Assembly: GCF_947498825.1 (NCBI RefSeq)
Contig: NZ_CANMLV010000002.1
Coordinates: 62,001-126,000 of the forward strand
Reading direction: 5' to 3'
DNA length: 64,000 nt
Source: an uncultured Cedecea sp.
Lineage (GTDB): Bacteria > Pseudomonadota > Gammaproteobacteria > Enterobacterales > Enterobacteriaceae
In this document: piece after piece, positions 19,673 to 29,349 of the stretch
How the letters are laid out: each line of letters starts with the position of its first letter
How positions within the stretch are numbered: position 1 is the first letter of the stretch
Translations under genes and position numbers: made by a program
The notes under the pieces: model-generated
The model's input: only the letters and a program-made list of their open reading frames with translations
Told to the model about the DNA's origin: nothing
The model's database searches: none

Positions 19673-21553
19673 CTACGAAACCAGCAACTGGTTCATGCGG
19701 CGAATAAACTGGTTCGGGTCTTCCAGTTGTCCACGTTCAGCCAACAGAGCCTGATCCAACAGTAACTCAACCCACTCACCAAATGTCGCATCGTCCTGAG
19801 TGTCTGCCGCACGTTTCACCAGCGGATGATCCGGATTCAGTTCAAAGATATATTTCACTTCCGGAACAGCCTGACCCGCCGCTGCAAACAGTTTCGCCAT
19901 CTGTGTACTCATGTCGTTACTGTCGGTGGTCACAATTGCAGGGGTGTCAGTCAGACGGTGAGTGAGACGCACTTCTTTCACGCGATCGCCCAGCAGAGTT
20001 TTGATGCGGTCAACAAACGGCTCCAGTGCTTTTTCGGCCTCTTTGGCTTGCTCAGTTTCTTCATCAGCCAGTTTTTCCAGTGACTCGTCAGTTTTGCTGA
20101 CCGACTGGAAGGATTTGCCATCGAACTCGGTCAGATAGCTCATCATCCACTCATCGATACGATCGGAAAGTAGCAGAACTTCAATACCTTTCTTACGCAG
20201 CAATTCCAGATGCGGGCTGCTCTTCGCCGCGGCATAGCTGTCTGCGGTGATGTAGTAAATTTTTTCCTGCCCTTCTTTCATACGCGCAACGTAATCTTGC
20301 AGCGATACGGTCTGCTCTGAAGAATCAGTATGGGTGGAGGCAAAACGTAACAGTTTAGCAATCGCTTCTTGGTTAGCGTTATCCTCAGCAGGGCCTTCTT
20401 TCAGTACCAAACCAAAGCTCTTCCAGAATGTCTGGTATTTATCATTGTCTTCTTTGGCCAGTTTATCCAGCATCTGCAATACACGTTTAGTCAACGCACT
20501 ACGCAGGTTTTGTGTCACCCGGCTGTCTTGTAAAATTTCACGCGAAACGTTAAGAGGCAGATCGTTAGAATCGATTAATCCGCGCACAAAACGCAGATAA
20601 TTAGGCATAAATTGTTCAGCGTCATCCATGATAAATACGCGCTGTACATACAGTTTCAAACCATGTTTATGGTCGCGATTCCACATATCAAACGGTGCCT
20701 GGGATGGAATATATAACAGGCTGGTATATTCCTGTTTCCCTTCTACACGGTTATGGCTCCAGGTCAGCGAATCACTGTAATCATGGGAAATATGCTTATA
20801 GAACTCCTGGTACTCTTCATCGCTTATTTCTGACTTACTGCGAGTCCACAGGGCTTGTGCCTTGTTAATTTTCTCCCAGCTCACCACGGTTTCACCGTCG
20901 TTTTCTTCCTGGTGTTCAATCTCTACCGGCAGAGCAATATGGTCTGAGTATTTGCTGATGACAGAACGAACGCGCCAGTCATCGAGGAACTCATCTTCAC
21001 CTTCACGCAGGTGTAAGGTAATTTCCGTTCCACGGTCCGCTTTAGTGATATCCGCGACGGTATAGTCACCTTCACCGGCAGATTCCCAGAAGACGCCGTC
21101 TTCTGCACTGGCACCCGCTGCACGAGTACGGACAGTAACTTTATCCGCCACGATAAAGGAGGAATAAAATCCTACCCCGAACTGGCCAATCAGCTGGCTG
21201 TCTTTAGCCTGGTCTGAGCCCATAGACTCAAGGAATGATTTGGTGCCAGATTTGGCGATGGTGCCCAGATGATCAATAACCTCATCGCGGGTCATACCGA
21301 TACCATTATCAGCAATAGTCAGGGTGCGTTGCTCTTTATTGAAAGAAACGCGAACGTGTAGTTCACCTTCTCCTTCATACAGGCTGGTATCTGACAATGC
21401 GCGGAAACGTAATTTATCTGCCGCATCGGAGGCGTTGGAGATCAGTTCACGCAGGAAGATTTCTTTATTTGAATAGAGAGAGTGGATCATCAGATGCAGA
21501 AGTTGTTTTACTTCTGACTGGAAGCCGCGAGTCTCTTGTCCTTTCATGGTCAT
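19673..21553 (-). CDS. htpG: HtpG, Hsp90-family chaperone
   Basis: Cytosolic ATP-dependent Hsp90 homologue that remodels client proteins with DnaK. The N-terminal GHKL ATPase has [20 protein letters not shown]-type helix with the catalytic Glu, [20 protein letters not shown] and [12 protein letters not shown]. The middle domain has [11 protein letters not shown] and [13 protein letters not shown], and the C-terminal dimerisation domain ends in RRMNQLLVS. The ATG at 21553 has GAGG at good spacing (626 residues); the next ATG (21547, MKGQE) would give 624, the E. coli length. A heat-shock promoter is readable upstream. Confidence 0.96.
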   Translation of the reverse strand: MTMKGQETRGFQSEVKQLLHLMIHSLYSNKEIFLRELISNASDAADKLRFRALSDTSLYEGEGELHVRVSFNKEQRTLTIADNGIGMTRDEVIDHLGTIAKSGTKSFLESMGSDQAKDSQLIGQFGVGFYSSFIVADKVTVRTRAAGASAEDGVFWESAGEGDYTVADITKADRGTEITLHLREGEDEFLDDWRVRSVISKYSDHIALPVEIEHQEENDGETVVSWEKINKAQALWTRSKSEISDEEYQEFYKHISHDYSDSLTWSHNRVEGKQEYTSLLYIPSQAPFDMWNRDHKHGLKLYVQRVFIMDDAEQFMPNYLRFVRGLIDSNDLPLNVSREILQDSRVTQNLRSALTKRVLQMLDKLAKEDNDKYQTFWKSFGLVLKEGPAEDNANQEAIAKLLRFASTHTDSSEQTVSLQDYVARMKEGQEKIYYITADSYAAAKSSPHLELLRKKGIEVLLLSDRIDEWMMSYLTEFDGKSFQSVSKTDESLEKLADEETEQAKEAEKALEPFVDRIKTLLGDRVKEVRLTHRLTDTPAIVTTDSNDMSTQMAKLFAAAGQAVPEVKYIFELNPDHPLVKRAADTQDDATFGEWVELLLDQALLAERGQLEDPNQFIRRMNQLLVS

Positions 21554-21602
21554 TGATACCTCAACAAAATCAAATGGGGATGTAGTACAAACGTTGAGGG
21601 AG

Positions 21603-21630
21603 ATATGGTAACGATTTGTGCTTTTTCAAG
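21603..21630 (-). promoter_or_regulatory. Candidate sigma-32 promoter of htpG
   Basis: On the minus strand CTTGAAA (21630-21624) is a perfect sigma-32 -35 core. After a 15-base spacer comes CCATAT (21608-21603), matching the CCATNT part of the -10 consensus (the first two Cs are TA here). It ends 50 bases ahead of the htpG start, as expected for this heat-shock gene. Confidence 0.65.
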
Positions 21631-21741
21631 CGTCCGGAAAAAAATCCTCTGATATTCAGACTATACAGAGGTAAAAAAATGTCTCACCTCTCACAACCCG
21701 GAAGGAAGTAAGAGGCTTACTGATAAGAAGAAGGGCAAGAG

Positions 21742-22347
21742 CTAAAACTGAATTTTACGACGTCCCAGCAGAGAGTGCGAAAGCGTAGTGCCGTCAACCA
21801 TTTCCAGCTCGCCCCCCACAGGAACACCATGAGCAATACGGCTGGCTTCTACCCCATGATGTGAACATAACTCAGCAATGTAATGTGCCGTCGCTTCACC
21901 TTCAACTGTCGGGTTGGTAGCCAGAATAATTTCTTTAATATTCTCACCTTCCAGACGTTCTTCAAGACGTCCCAGACCAATATCATTCGGTCCGATACCG
22001 TCCAGAGGTGATAAATGCCCCATCAAAACAAAATAGCGCCCGGAGAACTGCCCGGTCTGCTCAATAGCTTGAATATCTGCGGGTGTCTCTACGACACAAA
22101 TCTGGCCATTTTCCTGGCGACGCGGATTCGCGCAAATCGCGCAAACTTCCTGCTCAGTAAAGGTACGGCAGTCAGCACAATGACCGATTTCAGACATCGC
22201 GCGCGTCAACGCTTGCGCCAGCCGCATTCCTCCACTACGGTCGCGCTGTAATAAAGTAAAAGCCATACGCTGAGCGGATTTAGGCCCGACGCCAGGCAGG
22301 CAACGTAACGATTCCATCAAGGCTGTAAGTAACGGGCTGGTTTGCAT
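21742..22347 (-). CDS. recR: RecR, recombination mediator
   Basis: Works with RecF and RecO to load RecA on SSB-coated gapped DNA. Its 201 residues equal E. coli RecR. The helix-hairpin-helix is [14 protein letters not shown], the Cys4 zinc finger is [16 protein letters not shown] (about residues 57-72), and the TOPRIM domain follows ([32 protein letters not shown]). Normally it is the last gene of dnaX-ybaB-recR. Here 1.7 kb with two extra genes, one in the opposite orientation, separates it from ybaB, so it must have its own promoter. Confidence 0.97.
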   Translation of the reverse strand: MQTSPLLTALMESLRCLPGVGPKSAQRMAFTLLQRDRSGGMRLAQALTRAMSEIGHCADCRTFTEQEVCAICANPRRQENGQICVVETPADIQAIEQTGQFSGRYFVLMGHLSPLDGIGPNDIGLGRLEERLEGENIKEIILATNPTVEGEATAHYIAELCSHHGVEASRIAHGVPVGGELEMVDGTTLSHSLLGRRKIQF

Positions 22348-22428
22348 GGTTCAACTATCTAAAAACAAGGAGGTCTCTAGCGTATCATCAGCCTCGCGAC
22401 CATAGCAAAAGATTAACGGATTCGCTTA

Positions 22429-22986
22429 TCAAACAATGGTTCTGGAAACGTCGTACTCCTGTTTTAATAAAGCATAAACGAACTCGTCTCCCCACTGACC
22501 ATTAAAACGGTCATTTTGGCGAAAATGGGCTTCTTTACGCATTCCCAGACGTTCAACAATACCAATTGATCCCTGATTATTGGCGTCCAGACGGGCAAAA
22601 ATACGGTGGAATCCACCTTCAGTAAAACCTTGTGCCAGTACTGCCTCAACCGCTTCGCTAGCATAGCCTTTTCCCGCATAAGCTGGGTTAAAGATATAGC
22701 CAATTTCCGCCTGTAATGCCGCCTGACTTGCCAGCTTTAATAGCACTTCCCCTATCAGAGTCTGACTCTCTTTCAGGGTTACAGCGTAATACAAAGTATC
22801 ACCATCATTATTGAGCGCTGAATTAATGGCGCTGGATAATTGGTTCGCCAATTGTTCTGGTTCTGGCGGTGAGGCATATAAATAACGATAAACTTCTGGC
22901 AATTGATGATATGCCCGATAGGCAATCAGATCTTCCGGAGTAAATCGGCGTAAGCACAAACGGTCAGTGATAACTGGAAAAGTCAT
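22429..22986 (-). CDS. GNAT-family N-acetyltransferase, RimJ/RimL-like
   Basis: Acetyl-CoA-dependent acetyltransferase of the ribosomal-protein/small-molecule RimJ/RimL branch; the acceptor is unknown. It begins with the typical TDRLCLRRFTPEDLIAYRAY and has the strand ESQTLIGEVLLKL. The acetyl-CoA-binding region is EIGYIFNPAYAGKGYASEAVEAVL, and FARLDANNQGSIGIVERLGMRKEAHFR is the standard C-terminal block (both kept here in pieces). The ATG at 22986 gives 185 residues; a TTG at 22995 is an alternative. It lies in a segment inserted between recR and ybaB. Confidence 0.85.
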   Translation of the reverse strand: MTFPVITDRLCLRRFTPEDLIAYRAYHQLPEVYRYLYASPPEPEQLANQLSSAINSALNNDGDTLYYAVTLKESQTLIGEVLLKLASQAALQAEIGYIFNPAYAGKGYASEAVEAVLAQGFTEGGFHRIFARLDANNQGSIGIVERLGMRKEAHFRQNDRFNGQWGDEFVYALLKQEYDVSRTIV

Positions 22987-23222
22987 TAAAAACAAAACAA
23001 TACCTTTTTTTAACTAAGTTTCATTATTTTTCAAAAGATAAGCTACCCGTTAAATATCCATAACCATTAAAAATTTACTTTAATTTTCATTATGGCTTCA
23101 ACACGCGATCAAAACACTAAAACAGTATTTGATCATTTGTAGCACCCTATTTTGCTGCTTATCGAAAAACTTATTAGGATGTCGCCATAAAATATTTAAG
23201 CTCAGAGCAAAGAGGAATAATA

Positions 23223-23981
23223 ATGTTAAAAGGAAAAAAAGTTGTCGTGACCGGCGGGGGGCGCGATTTTGGCCGGTCATTATCGATCTGGCTGGCCCGG
23301 GAAGGTGCTGAGGTGGCACTGTGTAGCCGCAGTCTCGATCAAGCTCAGTCTACTGTCGACAGGATTCATGCTGAAGGCGGTAAAGCAAAAGCTTATCAGT
23401 GTGATATATCAGATATGCACTCCGTGCAGCAGTTTGCCCAGTCTCTGGCTGACGGCTTACAATCCATTGATATTCTTATTCTCAGTGCGGCGCAATGGCT
23501 GGAAGGTGATTTAGCTCAAGGCGAGCAGGATGAGGACATTATCAGTACCATTAATTCAGGCCTGACCGGTTCGATTCTTCTGACCAAGGCGCTATTACCT
23601 TATATGAATCGGGAACAAGGTAGCGATATTATTGGTATGGTTTCAGTCTGTGGTATTCCTCATTTTACGCAATCAATTGCACATCCCGCTTTTTTTGCTG
23701 CCAAACAGGGCATGGGCGGTTTTCTTAATATCCTTTCAGAAAAACTGGCATCAGAGAATATTCGTGTTACCGCTCTGTATCCACCCGATTTTGACACGCA
23801 GGATCCCAGTGAAGAACCGCCCCATCAGCCAGTCACTGGCCGCTCTTTATTGAACGGACATGCGATATGGCAAACAATTAAGTTTGTCGTATCACAACCG
23901 CGTGGATGCCACATTAGCGCGATTTATTTTCAGGGGCCCGACCGCGAGGCTGTTGCCCGATCAGAACAACACGGCCACTGA
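23223..23981 (+). CDS. Atypical SDR-family oxidoreductase-like protein
   Basis: Rossmann-fold short-chain dehydrogenase of 252 residues with strongly altered key motifs. The cofactor loop reads TGGGRDFG (Asp where TGxxxGxG has Gly). The NNAG region reads LSAAQW. The catalytic YxxxK reads FFAAK, so the Tyr is Phe (codon TTT). The Lys and the overall fold (DILILSAAQW, LYPPDFDT) remain. It may be a non-catalytic or binding protein, or use other chemistry. ATG at 23223 is preceded by AGAGGAATA. It points against its neighbours and is convergent with ybaB. I do not assign a substrate. Confidence 0.85.
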   Translation: MLKGKKVVVTGGGRDFGRSLSIWLAREGAEVALCSRSLDQAQSTVDRIHAEGGKAKAYQCDISDMHSVQQFAQSLADGLQSIDILILSAAQWLEGDLAQGEQDEDIISTINSGLTGSILLTKALLPYMNREQGSDIIGMVSVCGIPHFTQSIAHPAFFAAKQGMGGFLNILSEKLASENIRVTALYPPDFDTQDPSEEPPHQPVTGRSLLNGHAIWQTIKFVVSQPRGCHISAIYFQGPDREAVARSEQHGH

Positions 23982-23984
23982 AAA

Positions 23985-24019
23985 ATAAAAGGCGGGAGCC
24001 CAGAGCTCCCGCCTTTTAT
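23985..24019. terminator. Bidirectional terminator between the SDR gene and ybaB-dnaX
   Basis: Long perfect stem ATAAAAGGCGGGAGC / GCTCCCGCCTTTTAT with a five-base loop, A-rich on one side and T-rich on the other. It serves both convergent transcripts. Confidence 0.9.
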
Positions 24020-24053
24020 TTATGTGCTGAAGGTGAATGACTTCAGGCAAGGA

Positions 24054-24383
24054 TCAGAATGGCATTTTAAAGCCAGGAGGCAGCTGCATACCGCTGGATA
24101 CGCCAGCCATTCTCTCTTTCTGGGCTTCACCGATACGGCGCGCAGCATCATTGAATGCAGCAGCCACCAAATCTTCAACCATTTCTTTGTCGTCTTCCAT
24201 CAGGCTGGGATCGATTTCCACCCTACGGCAGTTATGTGCACCATTGATGGTGACTTTAACCAGGCCCGCACCAGATTCACCAGTGACTTCCATTTTGGCG
24301 ATTTCTTCTTGCGCTTCAGCCATTTTTTCTTGCATCTGCTGGGCCTGTTTCATCAGGTTACCCAGACCGCCTTTTCCAAACAT
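24054..24383 (-). CDS. ybaB: YbaB/EbfC nucleoid-associated protein
   Basis: Small DNA-binding dimer of the YbaB/EbfC family, which influences nucleoid organisation. Its 109 residues equal the E. coli protein, with [21 protein letters not shown], the conserved [21 protein letters not shown]-type core (read here as [18 protein letters not shown]) and the C-terminal [14 protein letters not shown]. It lies 86 bases downstream of dnaX on the same strand, so co-transcription is likely. Its usual downstream partner recR is displaced. Confidence 0.95.
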   Translation of the reverse strand: MFGKGGLGNLMKQAQQMQEKMAEAQEEIAKMEVTGESGAGLVKVTINGAHNCRRVEIDPSLMEDDKEMVEDLVAAAFNDAARRIGEAQKERMAGVSSGMQLPPGFKMPF

Positions 24384-24469
24384 AATTATCTCTCTTTCGT
24401 CGGGCCATCGGTCGCGTTATGCGATTATGGTTATCAGGGATTACACAATGCCGCCTGTAGAGCAACATA

Positions 24470-26413
24470 TTAAACAGGACGAATACTATCCTCATCCAGC
24501 ACCGCATCAAAGAATCTTTTTATCGTCTGGATATTGTTATCACTGTTCAATGACGCACGTGCTTGCTCGAGTTTTTCTTCATAAATAGCCTGACGCCATT
24601 CTAATGGCGTACGCTGTGTCAGATTATCGTCTTCAACAATCGTTAATTCAACCGCCTCACCTTGTAACTGAGCGAGCGCCTCGCTCAGTGCCTTTTGTGC
24701 ACCTGATGAGTTCAGATGCCGCAAGGCAGGCCGCAGATGCAAACAAATTTGCGATCCTTGTTGCTCTTTCCAGGCATTCAATGCCAGTTGCTGTACCAGC
24801 TTGGGGAGCGTCAATTTTTCAATTTCAGCCGACCAGTTATCACGTAAAGCGGCTTCCTCCGCCAGTTTCAATGCCAGTTCAGGTGTTTTTTCGTGTTCAA
24901 GCGCTTTTTTCAACGCTTTTGGAGTGGCTACCGGTTCAGCCACCTCTTCACTAACCGACTGAGATGTCCAACGATAAGCTTCCGGTTTTGCAACCACCGC
25001 GGGCTTTGATGAAATAGCTGATGTCGCAGAAGCTTGAATGCGATCGGTCACCGATGCCAGGCGTTCTGCCGCAGAACGTTTCGCCGACCGCGCTACTCCA
25101 GGCGCAGCCGGCTCACTCTTTTTTGCTTTGTCAGTTCCTTGCTGGCGCAGTAATTGGTTACGTGCCTGAAGGATCTGACTGGTACTTTCCGAAAGTGCAG
25201 GCGCTTCGCGTGCAGCTTGAGGGGCTCTGGCGGGTACTGACGCTGCTGTACCCGATGATGTGGATGATACTGAATGAGCAACATTCTGTTGCAGAGCAGG
25301 ACGTACCTCGGGCTCAGGCAAGGGTTTCTGTGGATGAAATGCCAGAGCACGCAATAAGGTCATTTCCACGCCCATACGGCGATCAGGGGCCCAAGGGAGT
25401 TCTTTGCGACCAATCAGCAGCGTCTGATAATAGAGCTGCAAATCTGCTGGCGGAATAGTCCGCGCCAGTTCGCGCATTCGGGCTTCAGTCGCTGCCATAT
25501 CATCGCCCAAAGCAGCCGGAGAAAGCTGAATCATTGCCAACCGATGGAATAACGATGACATCTCAATCAATAAACTTTCCCACTCAACGCCACGCGAGGC
25601 AACATCATTCAGCAGAGACATCACTCGCTGGCCATCAGCTTGTACCAAGGCTTCGATCAGAGAGAGCGCCTGGCTGTCATCCAGCGTTCCTAGCATCGAG
25701 CTGACCGCAGACGTAGTAACCTGACCGTCACCGCTCGCGATGGCCTGGTCGGTTAAACTTAAAGCATCGCGTAAGCTACCATCAGCTGCCCGGGCTAAGA
25801 GTTGTAGGGCGCGGGTGTCAAAGGCAATATTTTCCTTGCCCAGAATATGTTCCAGCTGTTGCCCAATTTGCTCAACGTCCAGTGCCTTAAGATGAAACTG
25901 CAAACAACGGGATAAAATCGTCACCGGTAGTTTCTGTGGGTCTGTCGTGGCGAGCAAGAATTTCACATGCGCCGGCGGCTCTTCCAGCGTTTTTAACAGC
26001 GCATTGAAGCTATGGCGGGAAAGCATGTGAACTTCATCAATCAGATAGACTTTAAAACGCCCTCTTGCTGGAGCATACTGCACATTGTCCAGCAGATCGC
26101 GGGTATCTTCGACTTTGGTACGCGATGCGGCATCAATTTCTATCAGATCGACAAATCTTCCCTGCTCTATTTCGCGACAGTTATCGCACACACCACAAGG
26201 CGTCGCGGTGATCCCTGTTTCGCAATTCAGCCCTTTGGCCAGTAAGCGGGCGATGGATGTCTTTCCGACCCCACGGGTTCCGGAGAAAAGATAGGCGTGA
26301 TGGATACGTCCTAGCGTTAAACCATTCGCTAACGCGGTCAGGACATGTTGCTGGCCAACAACATCAGCAAAAGTTTGTGGGCGCCATTTGCGGGCTAAGA
26401 CCTGGTAGCTCAT
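24470..26413 (-). CDS. dnaX: DnaX, DNA polymerase III tau subunit (and gamma by frameshift)
   Basis: Clamp-loader ATPase. Tau also binds polymerase core and DnaB helicase. It is 647 residues from [13 protein letters not shown]. Walker A is SGTRGVGKT (about residues 44-52), the zinc site CPC-type cysteines lie in [18 protein letters not shown], Walker B/sensor is [24 protein letters not shown] and the SRC motif [11 protein letters not shown] Pro/Ala/Ser-rich linker spans about 365-480, and the tau-specific C-terminus ends [12 protein letters not shown]. The longest open frame adds 34 unrelated residues, so the start was set at MSYQ. Confidence 0.96.
   Translation of the reverse strand: MSYQVLARKWRPQTFADVVGQQHVLTALANGLTLGRIHHAYLFSGTRGVGKTSIARLLAKGLNCETGITATPCGVCDNCREIEQGRFVDLIEIDAASRTKVEDTRDLLDNVQYAPARGRFKVYLIDEVHMLSRHSFNALLKTLEEPPAHVKFLLATTDPQKLPVTILSRCLQFHLKALDVEQIGQQLEHILGKENIAFDTRALQLLARAADGSLRDALSLTDQAIASGDGQVTTSAVSSMLGTLDDSQALSLIEALVQADGQRVMSLLNDVASRGVEWESLLIEMSSLFHRLAMIQLSPAALGDDMAATEARMRELARTIPPADLQLYYQTLLIGRKELPWAPDRRMGVEMTLLRALAFHPQKPLPEPEVRPALQQNVAHSVSSTSSGTAASVPARAPQAAREAPALSESTSQILQARNQLLRQQGTDKAKKSEPAAPGVARSAKRSAAERLASVTDRIQASATSAISSKPAVVAKPEAYRWTSQSVSEEVAEPVATPKALKKALEHEKTPELALKLAEEAALRDNWSAEIEKLTLPKLVQQLALNAWKEQQGSQICLHLRPALRHLNSSGAQKALSEALAQLQGEAVELTIVEDDNLTQRTPLEWRQAIYEEKLEQARASLNSDNNIQTIKRFFDAVLDEDSIRPV
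25113..26413 (-). CDS. dnaX: DnaX gamma subunit, programmed -1 frameshift product
   Basis: On the minus strand the heptamer A AAA AAG lies at 25124-25118 (codons 430-432: GCA AAA AAG). A -1 slip reads AAA AAA GAG TGA, adding Glu and stopping at 25115-25113, giving 433 residues (E. coli gamma has 431 and also ends in Glu). Upstream is an AAGGA Shine-Dalgarno-like stimulator. Just downstream GCCGGCTGCGC can pair with GCGCGGTCGGC (11 pairs, two of them G-U) around an eight-base loop. All three elements of the E. coli signal are therefore kept. Confidence 0.85.
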
Positions 26414-26618
26414 CTGGAATTCAGCTCTGATTCGCGGGAAAGGTGAGTCAAAGAAGGTCATGCTACCACAAGCCTCACCCGGCAAGCGAGCAAGGCGTAT
26501 TGAAGTCAACGTCATTTATATTGCATCGATCATTTTATTGCTTGCCAGCTTGCCTGCTGAGTGGCAGCTTAAATTCAGAAGCACAGTAAAGAGCGATGCA
26601 GAAAAAAGGATAATCATC

Positions 26619-27080
26619 ATGACCAAACAGTATAAAAAAGACCCAAATCAGCTTGGAAAACTTACTGAAATTCAGTTCAACGTCACCCAAAACAATGCTA
26701 CAGAACGCCCATTTACCGGGATTTACGATGAACATTTTGAAGAAGGTCTGTATGTAGATATCGTTTCTGGTGAACCTCTGTTTACCTCATTGGATAAATT
26801 TGACTCAGGTTGTGGCTGGCCAGCATTCAGCCGCCCGGTAGAGAATAACATCCGTAATATCAGCGACAAAAGCCATGGCATGATTCGTACCGAAGTTCGC
26901 TCCCTGCACGGAGACAGCCATTTAGGCCATGTCTTCCCGGATGGCCCGCAAGAAACAGGCGGTTTGCGTTATTGTATCAACTCTGCGGCATTACGCTTTG
27001 TTCCTAAAGCAGCATTGGCAGCAGAAGGCTATAGTGATTATCTGCCACTATTTGAAGACGGAGGAAAAGATGAAAACTGA
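26619..27080 (+). CDS. msrB: MsrB-type methionine-R-sulfoxide reductase, zinc-free form
   Basis: Reduces Met-R-sulfoxide in proteins. It is 153 residues. The catalytic Cys119 is in [12 protein letters not shown] and the resolving Cys65 is in [20 protein letters not shown] is the SelR signature. The two CxxC zinc motifs of E. coli MsrB are missing (YVDIVS and SLHGDS at their places) and only two Cys occur in the whole protein. This resembles the MsrB half of fused MsrAB proteins. The start at MTKQYKK has AAAGGA. It overlaps msrA by 11 bases. Confidence 0.9.
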   Translation: MTKQYKKDPNQLGKLTEIQFNVTQNNATERPFTGIYDEHFEEGLYVDIVSGEPLFTSLDKFDSGCGWPAFSRPVENNIRNISDKSHGMIRTEVRSLHGDSHLGHVFPDGPQETGGLRYCINSAALRFVPKAALAAEGYSDYLPLFEDGGKDEN

Positions 27081-27561
27081 GGTCGCCATTCTTGCCGGAG
27101 GTTGTTTCTGGGGTGTCCAGGAACTGATACGCAAGCTAGACGGCGTTATCAGCACCGAAGTCGGTTATACCGGCGGGCGCAATGATTCGCCAACCTACAG
27201 CTATCATCCGGGTCATGCAGAGGCAATCAGGATTGAATTTTTACCCGAAACACTGAGTTATCGGGAACTGCTGAAATATTTCTTTCAGATTCATAACCCG
27301 ACAACACCTTTTCGGCAGGGTAATGATATCGGTTCCAGCTATCGCTCAGCCATTTTCTACTTATCAGAAACACAGAAAGTTGAAGCTGAAAAACTGATAA
27401 CAGAAATGGATAATTCAGGTATCTGGCCCGGCCCGGTAGTCACTGAAGTGAAAGAAGCCTCATCCTTCTGGTCTGCCGAAGCTGAGCATCAGGATTATTT
27501 ACAGAGAAATCCAAATGGCTATACCTGCCATTTTGAACGTCCTGACTGGCAGTTGCCCTAA
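27070..27561 (+). CDS. msrA: MsrA-type methionine-S-sulfoxide reductase, short form
   Basis: Reduces Met-S-sulfoxide. It is 163 residues, shorter than E. coli MsrA (212) and like the MsrA domain of bacterial MsrAB fusions. The catalytic motif is AGGCFWGVQ (Cys12). [26 protein letters not shown] and SSYRSAIFY are family blocks. The start overlaps the msrB end with GGAGGAAAAG as ribosome site, so translation is coupled. With msrB it forms a two-gene insertion between dnaX and apt, which are direct neighbours in E. coli. Confidence 0.92.
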   Translation: MKTEVAILAGGCFWGVQELIRKLDGVISTEVGYTGGRNDSPTYSYHPGHAEAIRIEFLPETLSYRELLKYFFQIHNPTTPFRQGNDIGSSYRSAIFYLSETQKVEAEKLITEMDNSGIWPGPVVTEVKEASSFWSAEAEHQDYLQRNPNGYTCHFERPDWQLP

Positions 27562-27583
27562 AAATCTGATGGCAATAAGACAG

Positions 27584-27608
27584 AAAAGCCTCCTTGTCGG
27601 AGGCTTTT
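27584..27608. terminator. Terminator after msrA
   Basis: AAAAGCCTCC / GGAGGCTTTT, loop TTGTC, followed by AAC; T-rich on both sides. It sits between convergent msrA and apt and may act in both directions. Confidence 0.8.
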
Positions 27609-27650
27609 AACTTGCGGGTAAATAAAGAAAAAATATTATTTTCTTTGTGA

Positions 27651-28202
27651 TTAATGACCCGGAAATGGCACCAGACTAAAAATATTAAGGCCCATTTTTT
27701 CCAGACGCTGCTCACCGCCCAGATCGAATAAATTGATAACAAAGGCAGCGTCGGTTACCTCGCCCCCAAGACGACGGATCAATTTAACAGTCGCCTCAAT
27801 TGTCCCACCGGTTGCCAGAAGATCATCAATCACGAGCACTTTATCGCCCGCTTTAATCGCATCAACGTGAATTTCCAGCTTATCAGTGCCGTATTCCAAC
27901 TCGTAGCTTTCTGACAGTGTTTCACGAGGTAATTTATTCGGTTTGCGTACTGGAACAAATCCGACTCCCAGTCCTAGCGCAACAGGAGCACCAAATAAGA
28001 AGCCACGGGCTTCAGTACCCACGATTTTGGTAATACCCGCATCTTTAAATTGCGAGACTAACAGTTCAATACTGAGCGCATAGGCTTTCGGATCTTCCAG
28101 CAAGCTGGTAACGTCACGGAATAAAATGCCCGGTTTTGGATAGTCTTGGACGCTTTTAATACTGTTTTTGAGATACTCAAGCTGCTGAACGGTCGCGGTC
28201 AT
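27651..28202 (-). CDS. apt: Apt, adenine phosphoribosyltransferase
   Basis: Converts adenine and PRPP to AMP in purine salvage. Its 183 residues equal E. coli Apt. Visible are [35 protein letters not shown], the flexible loop [21 protein letters not shown] and the PRPP signature [13 protein letters not shown]. It ends SLVPFPGH. It is normally directly upstream of dnaX; here msrB-msrA on the other strand lie between. Confidence 0.97.
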   Translation of the reverse strand: MTATVQQLEYLKNSIKSVQDYPKPGILFRDVTSLLEDPKAYALSIELLVSQFKDAGITKIVGTEARGFLFGAPVALGLGVGFVPVRKPNKLPRETLSESYELEYGTDKLEIHVDAIKAGDKVLVIDDLLATGGTIEATVKLIRRLGGEVTDAAFVINLFDLGGEQRLEKMGLNIFSLVPFPGH

Positions 28203-28402
28203 CGATTTATGCCTGCTGAAAACATGATACTAGTCAGGGTACGTTTTCAGTTCATTCTTGAACCCGGCTGTTTTTAACCCGCCGTACCCATGCCCGAAAA
28301 CGCTCGAATTTACTGCCTGGCAGCTATAATTGCAACTTCGTTGGTCAAGGTTATGGCTTTTCAGCCTCTGCTGCGCAGTTAATTAAAGAATAGCATCCGT
28401 TT

Positions 28403-28528
28403 CATATCCAAAACAATTCAAGTTGCTTGTAGGCTCCCAGTTCAGCCCGTCGATGGGCACAGATAAACAATGTGATTCGGCGACTGGATGCAGGCAACAC
28501 CCAAGTAACTTGAAATATAACGGGTATA
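28403..28528. repeat. ERIC-like intergenic repeat, copy 2
   Basis: Between apt and priC. The left end is CCAAAACAATTCAAGTTGC, the core CAGTTCAGCCCGTCGATGG with TTCGGCGACTGGATGCAGG, the right end AACTTGAAATATAACGGG. It is the most diverged of the four copies. The rest of the apt-priC gap has no gene; ybaN, present here in E. coli, is missing. Confidence 0.85.
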
Positions 28529-28571
28529 TTTGCTACCTAATATAATCAGAACAATTAAGGGAGATTCACCG

Positions 28572-29108
28572 GTGAACACGACGTCACTGTTACAGGTGCT
28601 ACATTCACGCATTGAGGAACTGGCCGTGGCTATCGCCCCTCTTTCTCAACAACGCACTTCGCAGGCCAGATTCGACAAGAAACTGTTTACCACCCATAGC
28701 ACGCAGTTAAAAGATTATCTGCTGGAAGTCCGCGCTAATATGGAAAAGCTCCAGCACAGCGTCGAGCAAAAAAGGACCGCACAGGTTGCTTTTTTGGCTG
28801 AAAAGCTAGTTGAACAGCTGGCCGCTCTGCAAAGAGAACTGGCAACCAAAGAATTGCGTAAAAATGAATGGCAACAACCTGAAGCTGTAAATTTTTATCA
28901 AAAATTGGCTACACATCAAGATTATGAACGCCGTCTTCAAGCTATGATTAATGACAGAGAAAATCAGTATGCCGTGCAAGAAACACGGGTAGGACAGCAG
29001 AAATTACAGCGCGAAATTCTGGCCCTGGAAGGACGCTTGCAACGATGCAGACAGGCACTTACCCGCCTGGAACGTATTATCGAACGTCAGGAACGGGGTC
29101 TGGGGTAA
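28572..29108 (+). CDS. priC: PriC, primosomal replication protein N''
   Basis: Restart protein that loads DnaB at abandoned forks through the PriC pathway. It is 178 residues from a GTG start, supported by AAGGGAGA at 8 bases upstream; the open frame extends further only through non-conserved codons. The protein is nearly all helical and rich in Gln, Arg and Glu. Conserved parts are PLSQQRTSQARFDKKLF, HSVEQKRTAQVAFLAEKL, ATHQDYERRLQAMI and LEGRLQRCRQALTRLE. It is clearly PriC, though far more diverged than neighbouring genes, as usual for this protein. Confidence 0.88.
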   Translation: MNTTSLLQVLHSRIEELAVAIAPLSQQRTSQARFDKKLFTTHSTQLKDYLLEVRANMEKLQHSVEQKRTAQVAFLAEKLVEQLAALQRELATKELRKNEWQQPEAVNFYQKLATHQDYERRLQAMINDRENQYAVQETRVGQQKLQREILALEGRLQRCRQALTRLERIIERQERGLG

Positions 29109-29132
29109 ATTTTATTTGTTCAAGAGAACGCA

Positions 29133-29303
29133 ATGTCACTAGAAAATGCAGCGGATGAAATTAAATTAGCGGTCGATTTGATTATGCTGCTAGAACAACA
29201 TGCTATCCCGACAGATACGGTGCTAAAAGCACTGAAAATCGTTGAACAGGATTTTTTGCGAAAAAAAGAACAAAACGCCAAAGAAGAAGATACGGCCACT
29301 TGA
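29133..29303 (+). CDS. rsmS: RsmS (YbaM), small protein linked to PriC
   Basis: Small protein of 56 residues beginning [20 protein letters not shown], an almost exact match to E. coli YbaM (53 residues), called RsmS in pectobacteria, where it influences exoenzyme and metabolite production. It is acidic and helical with a Lys/Glu-rich tail. It starts 24 bases after priC, with AAGAGAA upstream, so both are likely one transcript. In E. coli mscK follows; here acrR does. Confidence 0.9.
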   Translation: MSLENAADEIKLAVDLIMLLEQHAIPTDTVLKALKIVEQDFLRKKEQNAKEEDTAT

Positions 29304-29349
29304 ACAAAAATCGCTGGAAAAACTTTTTATGCCAATGATTTACATGATT

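Noticed and set aside
26460-26618. N-terminal extension of MsrB (54 codons upstream of MTKQYKK)
   Set aside because: It overlaps the dnaX 5' end, is not conserved, and a good ribosome site precedes the internal ATG.
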